Assembly (NCBI GenBank): GCA_903869265.1 | Contig: CAIPYE010000015.1 | Location: 434,001-498,000 of the forward strand | DNA: 64,000 nucleotides | Source: an uncultured delta proteobacterium | GTDB lineage: Bacteria; Desulfobacterota; Desulfobulbia; Desulfobulbales; Desulfurivibrionaceae | Reading direction: 5' to 3' | Part shown: positions 26,222 through 35,720 of the stretch, one piece after another | Position numbering within the stretch: the stretch's first letter is position 1 | How the letters are laid out: the number at the start of each line of letters is the position of its first letter | The notes under the pieces: model-generated | The model's database searches: none | The model's input: the letters and a program-made list of their open reading frames with translations, nothing else | Told to the model about the DNA's origin: nothing | Program-made: the position numbers and the translations under genes

Positions 26222-28207
26222 TTATTTTTTCTTTACGATGTGGCATCCCCCGCAGTCTCTCGCGGCAAAAGGAGGATGAACGAAATCATTAAAAAACTTC
26301 GGATCTTTGGAAGCGTGGGGATTATGACAACCCACGCAATTCATCGCGGCCGGATCGATATTGACATGGGCCGAGGCAAAAGCTCCATCCTTCAGATCAT
26401 GACATTCCCCGCACAACCCAGGAACCGATTTGACCAACAAAGACCTATTCATGGAAGAATGCGGCTGATGGCAACTTCCGCAATCGCTCTTGGCCGGGGA
26501 ATGCACTTGCCCTTTGGCCATTTTTTCCTTGAGGCTCTTGTGACAAGCCAGGCAGAGATCCGGACTCTCCACCTTGAGAAGCTTCTTCAGCTTCGACCGA
26601 TGGGGATTATGACAGGAGGTGCACTGGTCCGAAACGACAGGCGAATGCTTGCTCTTGTCTTTCTTAATGTTCTGCATGAATTTGTCATGGCAGGTCAGGC
26701 AGAGTTTCCCCTGCTTCTCTGCGGTCATCCCGACAAAATCACTACCATGAGGATTGTGACAGGTAAGGCAATCGCCGTCAGTGAAGGGAACATGGTCATT
26801 TTCGCCGGGCGCCGCTTTGAGAAGGCTGCCATGGCATTGCGCACAGAGCTTTACACCAGTCTCCTTGAGCAATTTTTTCTGTTCGCCGCCATGCGCCGTA
26901 TGGCAGGCCTGACAACTGCCGTCACGCACCGGGCCATGGGTATGGGACTTGACAAACTCATCCCGTTTTTCCGCATGACAGGTATAGCAAACAACATCCA
27001 TTCTCTCCTTGAACATCTTCGGAAAATTGGAGCCATGGGGATTGTGGCATGTAGAACAATTCTCGTCCACAAAGGGCGAATGAGCAAATTTTGCCTTATC
27101 CGCCTCCTTGGTTTTCGCATGACAGTTAAAGCAAAGTTCACGGTCCCCGGCAAGGAGCAGACGCTTGTTTTTCGACGCATGGGGGGCATGGCAGGAAAGA
27201 CATCCCTTTTCCCCCACCATGGGCGGATGGGCAAAGCTCACCACCACATCCTTGTCGCTATGACAGGTCACACAAAGCTTGCTTCCCCCTTGCAAGAGCA
27301 GTTTGGGATTGTCAGAAACATGAGGGTTATGACAGGAAAGACATTTCCCTGCCTTGAAGGGTGCATGCTCAATGGTCCCGTCATTCTTCAAGCTCTTCGC
27401 ATCATGGCATTGGCCGCACATTTCGCCGTCCTTCATCTGTGTTTTGAAGGGCTCTGCAGACCCAGCCGCATCATGACAACCATCACACTGCTGGGTTGCG
27501 ACCGGATTGTGAACACTGGCCTTGAGAAGCTTTGCCTGGGAAGAGGAGTGTGGGTTATGGCAGACCACGCAGGTCTTGCTCTTCTCCACCGGATAGCCGC
27601 CATGCGCCTTTTTGAACCCACTCCCCCCCGCCTCATGACAACCCAGACAGAGCGGGACCTCCTTTTTGATCAAGAGGTTCGCTTCGTCTGCACCATGGGT
27701 CGAATGGCAGGCCTGGCAACCAACGCTTTTTAATACCGCATGCACGAACTTCTTTTCGAATTTTTCCCTGGCATGACACTTGTAGCACACCCCGCTTCCC
27801 TCCTCGCTCAGCAGGTGGCTTGCATTGCTGGCATGGGGGTTGTGGCAGGTTGCACAGGTGCCTTTTTTCAGAACCGTGTGCACATGGGGCTTGGTCATCC
27901 CGAGCTTTTCCTGGCTGTGACAATCATAGCAAATCTGGTTACCCTGTTTCTTCAGGATAAGCTTGGGCACAACCCCGTGTTTGAGATGACAATCCTCACA
28001 TTTTTTTTCTTTGACCACGGCATGTACATTTTTCATGGAAAGATACTGCCCGGCAAATTTCGTGTGGCAATCAAGGCAGTCCTTCTTGGCGAACCCCATC
28101 TGTCCGATGGCGTGGGCCGGTTGCCCGGCAAAGAGAAACCAACCCCCGCCCAAAAACAACACTAGTGCCAAAACCATTCGTTTTCCGCTTGAATATCTCA
28201 TTCGCAT
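26222..28207 (-). CDS. 26-heme c-type cytochrome (doubled CXXCH)
   Basis: I count 26 CXXCH motifs in about 661 residues, from CLDCH near residue 40 to CGGCH at the C-terminus, in alternating CXXCHNPH and plain CXXCH pairs about 20-25 residues apart. An N-terminal signal peptide (MVLALVLFLGGGWFLFAGQP then AHA) directs export. Such repeats form extended heme chains in electron conduits to the cell exterior. Internal repeats such as SHNPH-like SCHNPHGS suggest growth by duplication. Antisense frames over this gene are shadows. Confidence 0.93.
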   Translation of the reverse strand: MRMRYSSGKRMVLALVLFLGGGWFLFAGQPAHAIGQMGFAKKDCLDCHTKFAGQYLSMKNVHAVVKEKKCEDCHLKHGVVPKLILKKQGNQICYDCHSQEKLGMTKPHVHTVLKKGTCATCHNPHASNASHLLSEEGSGVCYKCHAREKFEKKFVHAVLKSVGCQACHSTHGADEANLLIKKEVPLCLGCHEAGGSGFKKAHGGYPVEKSKTCVVCHNPHSSSQAKLLKASVHNPVATQQCDGCHDAAGSAEPFKTQMKDGEMCGQCHDAKSLKNDGTIEHAPFKAGKCLSCHNPHVSDNPKLLLQGGSKLCVTCHSDKDVVVSFAHPPMVGEKGCLSCHAPHASKNKRLLLAGDRELCFNCHAKTKEADKAKFAHSPFVDENCSTCHNPHGSNFPKMFKERMDVVCYTCHAEKRDEFVKSHTHGPVRDGSCQACHTAHGGEQKKLLKETGVKLCAQCHGSLLKAAPGENDHVPFTDGDCLTCHNPHGSDFVGMTAEKQGKLCLTCHDKFMQNIKKDKSKHSPVVSDQCTSCHNPHRSKLKKLLKVESPDLCLACHKSLKEKMAKGQVHSPAKSDCGSCHQPHSSMNRSLLVKSVPGLCGECHDLKDGAFASAHVNIDPAAMNCVGCHNPHASKDPKFFNDFVHPPFAARDCGGCHIVKKK

Positions 28208-28322
28208 CGTTAACCCCAAGGCTACAATTATGGAGAGAGAAACCGTGATTCTATCTTAAAAAAATCGAGTGGGGAACTTCACCGCTTGACTTCACATGCA
28301 GTTATTTCTTCACGTCCAGAGC

Positions 28323-29984
28323 CTAAAGCCTGTCCACATAGGTCGTCACAGGGTAAACCTCCCGCAACTTCTTGGTCATTTCGTCAAAATCCTGCTGCAG
28401 TTTGACCTTGAAAATCTTTTCTCTGATCGCATCATGTACCTCGGCAAGCTCCGGAGTCGTCCCCACAACCATATCCTCCACCTGCAGCACATAGAAGTGG
28501 CCGTTTTCATCAGCATACAGCTTCATGTCGCCATTTCCGGCTCCGGCCAACTGCTTTTGCAATTGCTCCGGCAGCATGGTTACCATCAACAATTTCCCGT
28601 CAAAAGGAAGAACTCCTTCACTATTTTCATCCACTTGACCCGCTTCATTGGTGGCGAGCCATTTGAAATCCGTACCTTTCCGCAGTTTGGCAAGGGCGTT
28701 TTCCGCATCACCCTTTGCGGAAAAAACCATGCTTTTGAGCCGAACCATGGACGGGCTGACAAACTCCTCCGGATGCTCCTTGTAATATTGACTGATCTCG
28801 TCTTCTTCGATTTTCATGTTAGGAATAATCACCTTGGTCATGAAAGCGCCGAACAGCATGGATTTCCGAAACTCCTCAACAGAATTCTTGAACACCGCCG
28901 TTTTGTCTATCCCCTGCGCCAAAGCTTCTTTGGCCATAACCCTGTTGGCCAGAAGACTGTCAAGAGCTGCGACCTTATTCTTGTTCAACTTGCCTGTGCC
29001 GACCAGCTTCTCCGTGCCATGAAAAATTTTCTTCTTCAATTCAGCAGCCAGCACACCCACGGTCACCGGCTCTTCTCCCTTAATCGTGGCCAAAACGCGC
29101 TTGTCATCGAGCATGTTTTCAATGTCCGGTTCCTTGCCCTCATAGTTGATGCTCTTCAGCAGTTTCTCATCGACCTTTGTGTACTTGGCTAGAAGACCTC
29201 TGACGTACTTAACCTGTGCGGCGCGCTGCTGATCCTTTTTGAATTCTTCCTCGATCTTTTTCCTGGTTGCAGGATCTTCCGGATAACGCAGATCCTTGAG
29301 TTTCATCAGCACAAAGCCGCCTGGAATCGGAACGATGGGGCTCAGCTCACCCTTTTTCATCTTGACAAGCGTTGCCCCGATCTCTTGCAACATCTCTGTT
29401 GGCTTATGTGCCTCGGGCTCTAAATTGCCCTCCGCCTTTTTCTCGCCAATCGCCTTGGCGGCGACCATAGTAAAATCTTTGCCTGCCTTGAGTTCCGCAA
29501 CCGCTGCTTTAGCGTCCTCTTCCTTGTTGAACTTCAGCGACTGAAGCACGTACTGCGTGATCACTTTCTTATAGAAGCTATCCACGGCCTTTTTGTCGGG
29601 CTGCACATCCTTGCCCACCTTTTCCAGCAGGAGCTGACGCATCCCCTGCCGCGAATAAGCGTTGATCTGCTCCTGGATTTCCGGCAGATCCCCTAAGCCG
29701 ATATTTTCGGCCTCCAACAGGGCAAGTCGAATGTCGATCAATCGTTTCAGGGGGGCATCATAATCAATCTTCCCTGTCTTCTTGAGGGAATCCTCTCCTC
29801 CACCATGGCCATGCAGGGAAGAAAGTGCCTCGTTGAACTCTTCCATGAAAATGGGAGTTTCTTTGACAGTGGCGATGACCTCTTTGCCGTCAATCACTGG
29901 CAACTTGGTGCCGGACTCGGCGGCAAAAACACTTCCACCCAAAAAAGCAGCAAGGATCCCAATACACACGATACTTTTTCTCAT
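28323..29984 (-). CDS. Periplasmic peptidyl-prolyl isomerase, two parvulin domains
   Basis: A SurA/PpiC/PpiD-like protein with signal peptide MRKSIVCIGILAAFLGGSVF (cut after AA). Two copies of the SurA N-terminal plus parvulin arrangement are visible: the first around ITQYVLQSLKFNKEEDAKAA to IPGGFVLMKLKDLRYPED, the second around FVSPSMVRLKSMVFSAKGDA to NGHFYVLQVEDMV. It probably helps fold the barrel or the Pro-rich cytochromes. Parvulins occur beside OmcE/OmcS-type genes in other species. It lies 115 bases upstream of the 26-heme gene. Confidence 0.88.
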   Translation of the reverse strand: MRKSIVCIGILAAFLGGSVFAAESGTKLPVIDGKEVIATVKETPIFMEEFNEALSSLHGHGGGEDSLKKTGKIDYDAPLKRLIDIRLALLEAENIGLGDLPEIQEQINAYSRQGMRQLLLEKVGKDVQPDKKAVDSFYKKVITQYVLQSLKFNKEEDAKAAVAELKAGKDFTMVAAKAIGEKKAEGNLEPEAHKPTEMLQEIGATLVKMKKGELSPIVPIPGGFVLMKLKDLRYPEDPATRKKIEEEFKKDQQRAAQVKYVRGLLAKYTKVDEKLLKSINYEGKEPDIENMLDDKRVLATIKGEEPVTVGVLAAELKKKIFHGTEKLVGTGKLNKNKVAALDSLLANRVMAKEALAQGIDKTAVFKNSVEEFRKSMLFGAFMTKVIIPNMKIEEDEISQYYKEHPEEFVSPSMVRLKSMVFSAKGDAENALAKLRKGTDFKWLATNEAGQVDENSEGVLPFDGKLLMVTMLPEQLQKQLAGAGNGDMKLYADENGHFYVLQVEDMVVGTTPELAEVHDAIREKIFKVKLQQDFDEMTKKLREVYPVTTYVDRL

Positions 29985-30073
29985 ACAGCTCCTTTTCCGA
30001 TGTTGCTTACGTTATTGCTGAAATCAGCAAATACCAGGATTTCAACGCCTGCTGTCACCTGCCAAACCTTCCT

Positions 30074-31189
30074 CTATTGTGCAATCAAACCGCTGATAGC
30101 CTGCGCCATGCCCGCAGCCATGGCGCGGGCCGTCGTAACCCGTCCCCAGTCAAAGAAAAATACCCCGTCGGAACCGGCATTATAACTTTTGGACGTCCAG
30201 ACCACCTGCCGATTTTTCCCATCGATCATCTCTGTAGAAAAATCAACCACCGGCACTCCCCATTCTCCCGTGTAATCCAGATAATCAAACACCTTACCGG
30301 AAAATATAAAGTCTGGCTCCAAAGTAACAAAAAGATTCCCTGCTGCCGGTTTTGAGAAACCGTCTTCCATGATGATCCGGAAACGCAGCATTTCTTCAAG
30401 CACTATGCCTGGCTCAATCACCTCGATGTTGTCAAATTTCTGCAGAGCGTCAACAAAATGAAGAGCCATGATCTCTCCGGCGTACTTGCGATCGCTGAAA
30501 TTAAAAAATGGGGTCACGGCAATCCGGTACTTTTTTTCCGCACCAAGGCTTACAATACCATAGGCCATCTTGGGCTGAAACTTCCTCGCCGCCTCCAGAC
30601 TACCCTTTTCTCCAGTCAGATGCGCCTTCAAAGAACCAACCAAGGTGCGGAGCGCCTTGTCACGAAGCTGGTCGGGCTGCCTAATCAGCCCGAGGCCGAG
30701 AATCCCGGGGGCCTCATCGCCGGCCAGGCCGACGCTGTCCATCCAGAGAATGGCCGGCGGGTCCGTTAAAGACACCAGTCTGGCCAACAGAGCAATCTTG
30801 GGCGGAAACTGTTCGTTATAGAGTTCCAGACTGGTAATGAGCACCGAATCAGCACCAGTAGCCTCCCGCATCTTCATTGCCAGCGGGCCAGTGATTCCAC
30901 CCACGTTTCGTACCCGTTCGGCCGCCATAACCGCCTGCAACTCCTTCTCGCCCACCACCTCGCCACAATCCGCTTCCAGAAAACCAACCAGGGCCGCGCG
31001 GATTTCTTCAAGGGGTGCCACGCCACCGCTCAGATTCTGCACGGGGAACACCGCAATCTTGGGCCGGGGACGGTCAACCTCAGCAATGGCCCGGCCACTT
31101 GCCGACACCGCAGCACATCCGCCCAGCAGCGCAAAAACCGCCAGCAGCGCCAGAGACCTAGCCCAAGAAAAGCTGGTGGAGCAGATCAC
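30074..31189 (-). CDS. CsgG/curli-assembly-like outer-membrane lipoprotein
   Basis: The signal SLALLAVFALLGGCAAVSAS has a lipobox (LGGC). Two related alpha/beta segments follow: KIAVFPVQNLSGGVAPLEEI with TGADSVLITSLELYN, and YRIAVTPFFNFSDRKYAGEI with PDFIFSGKVFDYLDY, which resemble the nucleotide-binding-like fold of CsgG, LpoB and GNA1162 proteins. It overlaps the preceding lipoprotein gene by 32 bases, implying translational coupling. It may be a secretion or assembly component for surface structures; this is inference. Confidence 0.72.
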   Translation of the reverse strand: MICSTSFSWARSLALLAVFALLGGCAAVSASGRAIAEVDRPRPKIAVFPVQNLSGGVAPLEEIRAALVGFLEADCGEVVGEKELQAVMAAERVRNVGGITGPLAMKMREATGADSVLITSLELYNEQFPPKIALLARLVSLTDPPAILWMDSVGLAGDEAPGILGLGLIRQPDQLRDKALRTLVGSLKAHLTGEKGSLEAARKFQPKMAYGIVSLGAEKKYRIAVTPFFNFSDRKYAGEIMALHFVDALQKFDNIEVIEPGIVLEEMLRFRIIMEDGFSKPAAGNLFVTLEPDFIFSGKVFDYLDYTGEWGVPVVDFSTEMIDGKNRQVVWTSKSYNAGSDGVFFFDWGRVTTARAMAAGMAQAISGLIAQ

Positions 31190-31727
31190 TCACTGCCTCT
31201 TCGGTGATTTGATTCATGGGTTGGCCACCTCCGCCAAGAAGCCGGTCTTTCACACTGATTCCGCCCTTGGTGCTGTTCCCGGTCCAGATAACTTTCCCGG
31301 ACTTCACCTCGATCATCTGCAGGCTGAGGGAAATGACATTGCTCGCAGCCGTGCCGGAACGAACCTCCCCATACTCCTTGAGCATCCCGGTGATTACTGC
31401 GTCCGCATGCAGTACCTCGCCAAGTTTTTGAATTTCCTCCACCGAGGGTGCCGTGGGCTCAACAATCTGGATTCGAGAAATACCACGGGCCACCTCGCCT
31501 GCGGGCAGCACATACACCCCGCCTGTGGCGATGAACATGTTCATGAATACATCCCTTACCCGCCCTTCAACATTCCTCTGTCCGGACAAATTAGCAAAGG
31601 GGAGGACGGCCACGGTCTCAATGCCGCTGAAGTCCATGTTCTGATCATGGTAGGGAGTGATCATCTTTGAGCAAGCCGGAAGAGCGACCACCAGAGATAC
31701 GAGTAAAACTATCTTTACAAGACGCAC
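31158..31727 (-). CDS. GNA1162/LpoB/CsgG-like lipoprotein
   Basis: MRLVKIVLLVSLVVALPACS is a lipoprotein signal. The mature protein contains ETVAVLPFANLSGQRNVEGR, VFMNMFIATGGVYVLPAGEV and LHADAVITGMLKEYGEV, a pattern of CsgG/LpoB-like lipoproteins (alpha/beta fold). The end SDLLHQLFLG overlaps the start of the next lipoprotein gene. Paired with that gene, it could form an outer-membrane secretion or anchoring complex. Confidence 0.75.
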   Translation of the reverse strand: MRLVKIVLLVSLVVALPACSKMITPYHDQNMDFSGIETVAVLPFANLSGQRNVEGRVRDVFMNMFIATGGVYVLPAGEVARGISRIQIVEPTAPSVEEIQKLGEVLHADAVITGMLKEYGEVRSGTAASNVISLSLQMIEVKSGKVIWTGNSTKGGISVKDRLLGGGGQPMNQITEEAVSDLLHQLFLG

Positions 31728-31816
31728 GTAGATTCTCCACCATCTAACAAATTAATATTCACAGACAATCCCCCAACATCTCCCTGCGTGGTCAAACAAC
31801 AGCCAACACCTCTTCA

Positions 31817-34048
31817 TCAATACATAATCTTCAGGTTCGCATACAGCGATTCCATATTAACAGTTTGATACACCGAGTCGCTCTCGCTCTTTAAATAGGA
31901 AACCGTCAAGGCAACCTTGGGAGCAATCGCCCACCTGATCCCGGGCCGAAAGGTCGTTATCTTCGACTGGTCCGAAGAGCTCAGGTCTTCGCTGTAGTCA
32001 AACTGCAGTTGCAGAGTGCCGTATGGAAATGGCGACCAGTTCAGAGAATAATTCTTCAGGGTGTCGTTTCTGGTTTCCTGTTCGGCCCTGCCCAGAGAAG
32101 CAACTATATAGACAGTTTGGAAGGGACGATACGTAAAGCCCACATCCATTCGCTTAACCTTTCTTATCAATTCCTCGATATAGGGACCACCCGTAGTGGT
32201 GCTGGTGGTTTCCGAATAATTGCCGGTCAAAGTCATGGTTCGGTGGGGAACCACGTTGGTCCCGAGATTAAAAAGCACGCTGTCCCGTTTTTCACCGGTG
32301 ACGTTATCGGTATTCCGGGTGAGTCCGCCGTCGAAAAAGGCGTCGATCCCTTTATAGAGCGCGGCCCTGTTCTGCAGAAACAGCGAATTTTGCGTGGTAT
32401 CCTCCTCGCCGATCTTCTCCTGCCTGCCGCTGTATAACAAGGTGTTGCTGAGGGTTTGCAAAGGGTCTGCCCGCAGGGCTGCACTGTAGCCATACCCCAC
32501 ACCGGCCCCGGTCAATTCATTGATATCATCCCGCAACACCCTGGCAGAACCGCTCAAAATCGGGCTGAACTGTTGGTTGATCGACAAGGCATTGCTCAGG
32601 GTGGTTCTTTCGCCTAGGCCGGGGTTGGTCTGGCTCAAAAAAAAAGAGACGTCATGAAACAGGTCAAGGGTATCCATCAGCCTGGTTCTGGCATCCATGT
32701 TGAGCCGATGGCTGGTGGAGGAATTTTTCGTCGTTCCGTCCGGCAGTGGACTCCGCACATAAGCCTGAAGTTCGGTGACATAAATGTCCCCGTATCTGGT
32801 GGAATCATTGGAATCGGGTGATGCACTGGTGGTACGAAGGGGACGAACCACCACCTTAATATATCGCGTAGTCACACTGGGGAAAATAATATCAAAATAT
32901 TTCTGAAAGGAGTTGAACGGGGCAAGGGAAACAGTTCTATCAAATTGCCACGTAGTGTTGTCATCGCTGGTGTAAATGTCCCAAGTGAACCAATCGGAAA
33001 CTGCGGAAGAGGGAATATCTTTGTCAATCCATACCCGTAAGGCGTTCACCTCCGTCTTTATCCCGAAATCAAGTCCCATATTACGCGCCGGTGGGTTAAG
33101 GAGGGGAAGGACGTTGGTGCCGAGATTCACGGTGGTGGGTACGGTTAACTGACCGTCGATGAGCGAGGGGAAAGGCAACAGTGATACCGTGGTGAAACTG
33201 TCGCTTTGTTCAAAGAGTCCCGCAACGACCTGCGTGATCTGCTGAAAAAGCTCACCCACCCCATGGGCGATGATCTCCTGCTGCTGGTCAACGATATTGT
33301 ATGTGGCACCAAAGGTGGTCCGGTGGTTGAAAAAACTGTCCGAGTAGCCCAGGCGACCGTTGTGGGTGGTGCTTTTGATCTCATAGTTGTGAAAGCGGTC
33401 GACGGTGTCCTGCAGAAAGGGGTGATACTGGAGATCGAATTTCTCAGTATTATAGCGGCAGGTCATGGAAGTGGAAGTGGTGGTGGTATCCATGACCAGG
33501 TGGTCCTTGTCGTAAAGGTCATTCTTGTCGACCCGCAGGTCGACGCTGGGCAACTCGTCGGGTCGCCAGCCAAAGGTGGTGCTGTAAAGCTCGCTCACAT
33601 CGGTGCGCCCGATGCCGTTGGATTTCTGTTCCGTTTCCCGTTTGTTGTAACTAAGGCCAGCCCTGTAGAGCTGATTGTCCAGGTTCAGGTTCGCATAGGG
33701 CTGGGAGGTGGTGCGCTGCGAATTCATCTCCGTCCCGTCGATTGTGGTATCCATATCCTGTTTCTCGAAAATACCGCCAGCGCTCACGCGTAGATTAGGG
33801 AAGAAGCTCTTTTCCAGGTCCAGATGGTATTTCTGCCCAAATGTGGTTGCATCGGTTTGGGTAATCCGATTGGAGATTTTATCCAAGGATTCCATTGTCA
33901 GGGTATTGTAGTCGTATTCCAGCAGAGCCCTTGCACTGTCACCCCTTGCCTCGCCGGTGCCCAGCATGACAGACGCAAATAAACCGAGCCAGAGGACGAT
34001 GGCAGCCAAGGTAGTGATCTTTCCGGCTGATCTCCACCGTTTCCGCAA
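31817..34048 (-). CDS. Outer-membrane beta-barrel with a discoidin-like insert
   Basis: A signal peptide (TTLAAIVLWLGLFASVMLGT, GEARGD) precedes about 700 residues of alternating amphipathic strands ending in an aromatic C-terminus (SLYANLKIMY), typical of outer-membrane barrels. Residues about 290-410 differ: WFTWDIYTSDDNTTWQFDR and RYIKVVVRPL resemble an F5/8 type C (discoidin) fold set in one loop. It likely houses the cytochromes as in porin-cytochrome conduits. A TTG at 34048 is the apparent start, 5 bases after the upstream stop codon, with AAAGG before it. Confidence 0.8.
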   Translation of the reverse strand: MRKRWRSAGKITTLAAIVLWLGLFASVMLGTGEARGDSARALLEYDYNTLTMESLDKISNRITQTDATTFGQKYHLDLEKSFFPNLRVSAGGIFEKQDMDTTIDGTEMNSQRTTSQPYANLNLDNQLYRAGLSYNKRETEQKSNGIGRTDVSELYSTTFGWRPDELPSVDLRVDKNDLYDKDHLVMDTTTTSTSMTCRYNTEKFDLQYHPFLQDTVDRFHNYEIKSTTHNGRLGYSDSFFNHRTTFGATYNIVDQQQEIIAHGVGELFQQITQVVAGLFEQSDSFTTVSLLPFPSLIDGQLTVPTTVNLGTNVLPLLNPPARNMGLDFGIKTEVNALRVWIDKDIPSSAVSDWFTWDIYTSDDNTTWQFDRTVSLAPFNSFQKYFDIIFPSVTTRYIKVVVRPLRTTSASPDSNDSTRYGDIYVTELQAYVRSPLPDGTTKNSSTSHRLNMDARTRLMDTLDLFHDVSFFLSQTNPGLGERTTLSNALSINQQFSPILSGSARVLRDDINELTGAGVGYGYSAALRADPLQTLSNTLLYSGRQEKIGEEDTTQNSLFLQNRAALYKGIDAFFDGGLTRNTDNVTGEKRDSVLFNLGTNVVPHRTMTLTGNYSETTSTTTGGPYIEELIRKVKRMDVGFTYRPFQTVYIVASLGRAEQETRNDTLKNYSLNWSPFPYGTLQLQFDYSEDLSSSDQSKITTFRPGIRWAIAPKVALTVSYLKSESDSVYQTVNMESLYANLKIMY

Positions 34049-34052
34049 ACCG

Positions 34053-35471
34053 TTACCTTTCGCCCATCATGGTTATCCCGCAGGGCGCCTTGCCCACCTC
34101 AATGGTGGTCACCATCTTTCTGCCAAGCAGATTATAGACCGCAACCCTGCCGGTTGTGGGCAGAGCCATATAAAGATTCCCCAACTCATCGTCGATGGCC
34201 AGGTCGCCAACCTCTTCGCCCACCCGGATCGAGCTCACGGAAAAAAGGGCAAGGGGATCATAGGCCTCGACCGTGCCCTCAAGTTTCTTGGCAATGTAAA
34301 GCAGGTTCGTACGGCGATCCATGACGATGCCGCTCATGCCGCGACCCACCATGCCCTGCGGCAAAACCGTTAGCATCTGCGGATCGATCACGGTGAGGTA
34401 GGGAGAGCGGGCATGGATGAGAAAAAGCCGATCGCCGACCCGGTTGAACGCTCCATCCATGGGTTCAGGCCCCACCGGCAGGGTGGCGGCCACAGCCCGG
34501 TTGGCAAGATCGATAACCGAAACAGAGCCGGACCAGCGGTTGAGCACAAAGGCACGCCTGCCGGTCTGATCAATGAGGACCGAAGAAGGTCCGTCCCCCA
34601 CCCGGATCCGGGCTGTTTCCATCATGGAGAGCGGCTCGATCAGGCTGACCGTATCGGAGCCGAAATTTGCCGTAACCAGGAGATTGCCGTCCGGAGTAAG
34701 CGCCGATTTGGCGGGCCCATCGCCCACGCTCAAGCGCAGCCGGTCGATGATCGCCTGCTGACTTACATCAATGAGGGCCACGGAGTTTGCGCCTGACAAC
34801 ACCACATAGGCCCGGCGGCGCACCCGATCCAGAGCAACACTTTTGGGGCCGGGGCCGGTGGCGATCGCCCCAACTACCTGAAGAGCTTTTCGGTCAAAAA
34901 TCGTAATGGTATCGGATTGTTCATTGGCCACATAGCCGACGAGCTTGTCCACCAGCCTCTCAGGCAAAAAGATGGAAAACCCCGGGGAGAAAGCCACTCC
35001 TTCGGAAACAGACCGGCCGTAACTGAACTTGAGCGAAAGCAGCAGCTCCTTGCCTTTATGGATCTGAAAAGGAAACTCTAGAAAATAGGGCTCATTGGAA
35101 ACGGCCAAGGCGACCTCTCCCTCTTCCCCTTGCAGGAAAGCGTTCTCAGCCATCAGCGAGAACCCGGTATAGTCGCCAGGCGGGAGATGGCCTAACGCGA
35201 AAATCCTCTGTCTCCGGAGTTCGGCTCCACGGAGCTGATTCAAGGCCAGGGGAAAATCCACCAGGGTGCCGTCTGTTTTGACCGCAGCGATACTCTGCAG
35301 GGAAAAACGAAGCTTCTCCGCCTCCTGCGGGAAGGGCTGGAGATAGAGCTGCAATTCCCCCTCTTCGTCCAAGGTTGGACGCAAGGAATGCTGCACCGCG
35401 GGCTGGCAGCCTGTGAACAGGGTCGCAGTCAAACCTGCAAAAACAATCAGGGCAAAGACGTTTCGCAACAT
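34053..35471 (-). CDS. Lipoprotein with YVTN-type beta-propeller
   Basis: The signal MLRNVFALIVFAGLTATLFT with GCQ gives a lipidated Cys. An N-terminal domain (LRPTLDEEGELQLYLQPFPQ, FALGHLPPGDYTGFSLMAEN) resembles a DUF4382-like beta sandwich. The C-terminal 280 residues are a seven-bladed propeller with YVTN-style repeats: VGYVANEQSDTITIFDRKAL, AYVVLSGANSVALIDVSQQA, LLVTANFGSDTVSLIEPLSM, AFVLNRWSGSVSVIDLANRA. Outer-surface binding or scaffolding is likely. Start at ATG 35471; the frame is open to 35573. Confidence 0.82.
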   Translation of the reverse strand: MLRNVFALIVFAGLTATLFTGCQPAVQHSLRPTLDEEGELQLYLQPFPQEAEKLRFSLQSIAAVKTDGTLVDFPLALNQLRGAELRRQRIFALGHLPPGDYTGFSLMAENAFLQGEEGEVALAVSNEPYFLEFPFQIHKGKELLLSLKFSYGRSVSEGVAFSPGFSIFLPERLVDKLVGYVANEQSDTITIFDRKALQVVGAIATGPGPKSVALDRVRRRAYVVLSGANSVALIDVSQQAIIDRLRLSVGDGPAKSALTPDGNLLVTANFGSDTVSLIEPLSMMETARIRVGDGPSSVLIDQTGRRAFVLNRWSGSVSVIDLANRAVAATLPVGPEPMDGAFNRVGDRLFLIHARSPYLTVIDPQMLTVLPQGMVGRGMSGIVMDRRTNLLYIAKKLEGTVEAYDPLALFSVSSIRVGEEVGDLAIDDELGNLYMALPTTGRVAVYNLLGRKMVTTIEVGKAPCGITMMGER

Positions 35472-35632
35472 CAGTGCCCGGCGACCAGAATGCAATTTAT
35501 AAACCAAATCATCCGGCAGAATAATTCTCCAAGGCTGCTTTGGGAGTTGCCGCTCTTTGCAGGAACATGCCAATGGGCAACATATTTCTTATTACACACG
35601 AAACAGGGTGTCTGCTCAAGCAAATAATCAGA

Positions 35633-35674
35633 AAAAAAAACAAAGAAAAGGGGGCTGGACAGATCCCAGCCCCC
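35633..35674 (-). terminator. Rho-independent terminator after the omcS homologue
   Basis: On the minus strand GGGGGCTGG (35674-35666) pairs with CCAGCCCCC (35658-35650), then a T-rich run (35649-35633). It lies about 47 bases past the OmcS-like stop codon and would let this gene be expressed more strongly than the genes behind it, with some readthrough. Confidence 0.85.
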
Positions 35675-35720
35675 TTTGTTCTGCTATGCCGGGAAAAGGG
35701 ATCCCGACATGTTCAACCGA

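Noticed and set aside
25174-27733. Long plus-strand frames rich in Met/Gly/His
   Set aside because: They are antisense to the two large cytochrome genes; repeated GHMR/MAG-like text mirrors CXXCH codons.
28296-29192. 298-codon plus-strand frame
   Set aside because: It is antisense to the parvulin gene, which has a signal peptide and domain matches.
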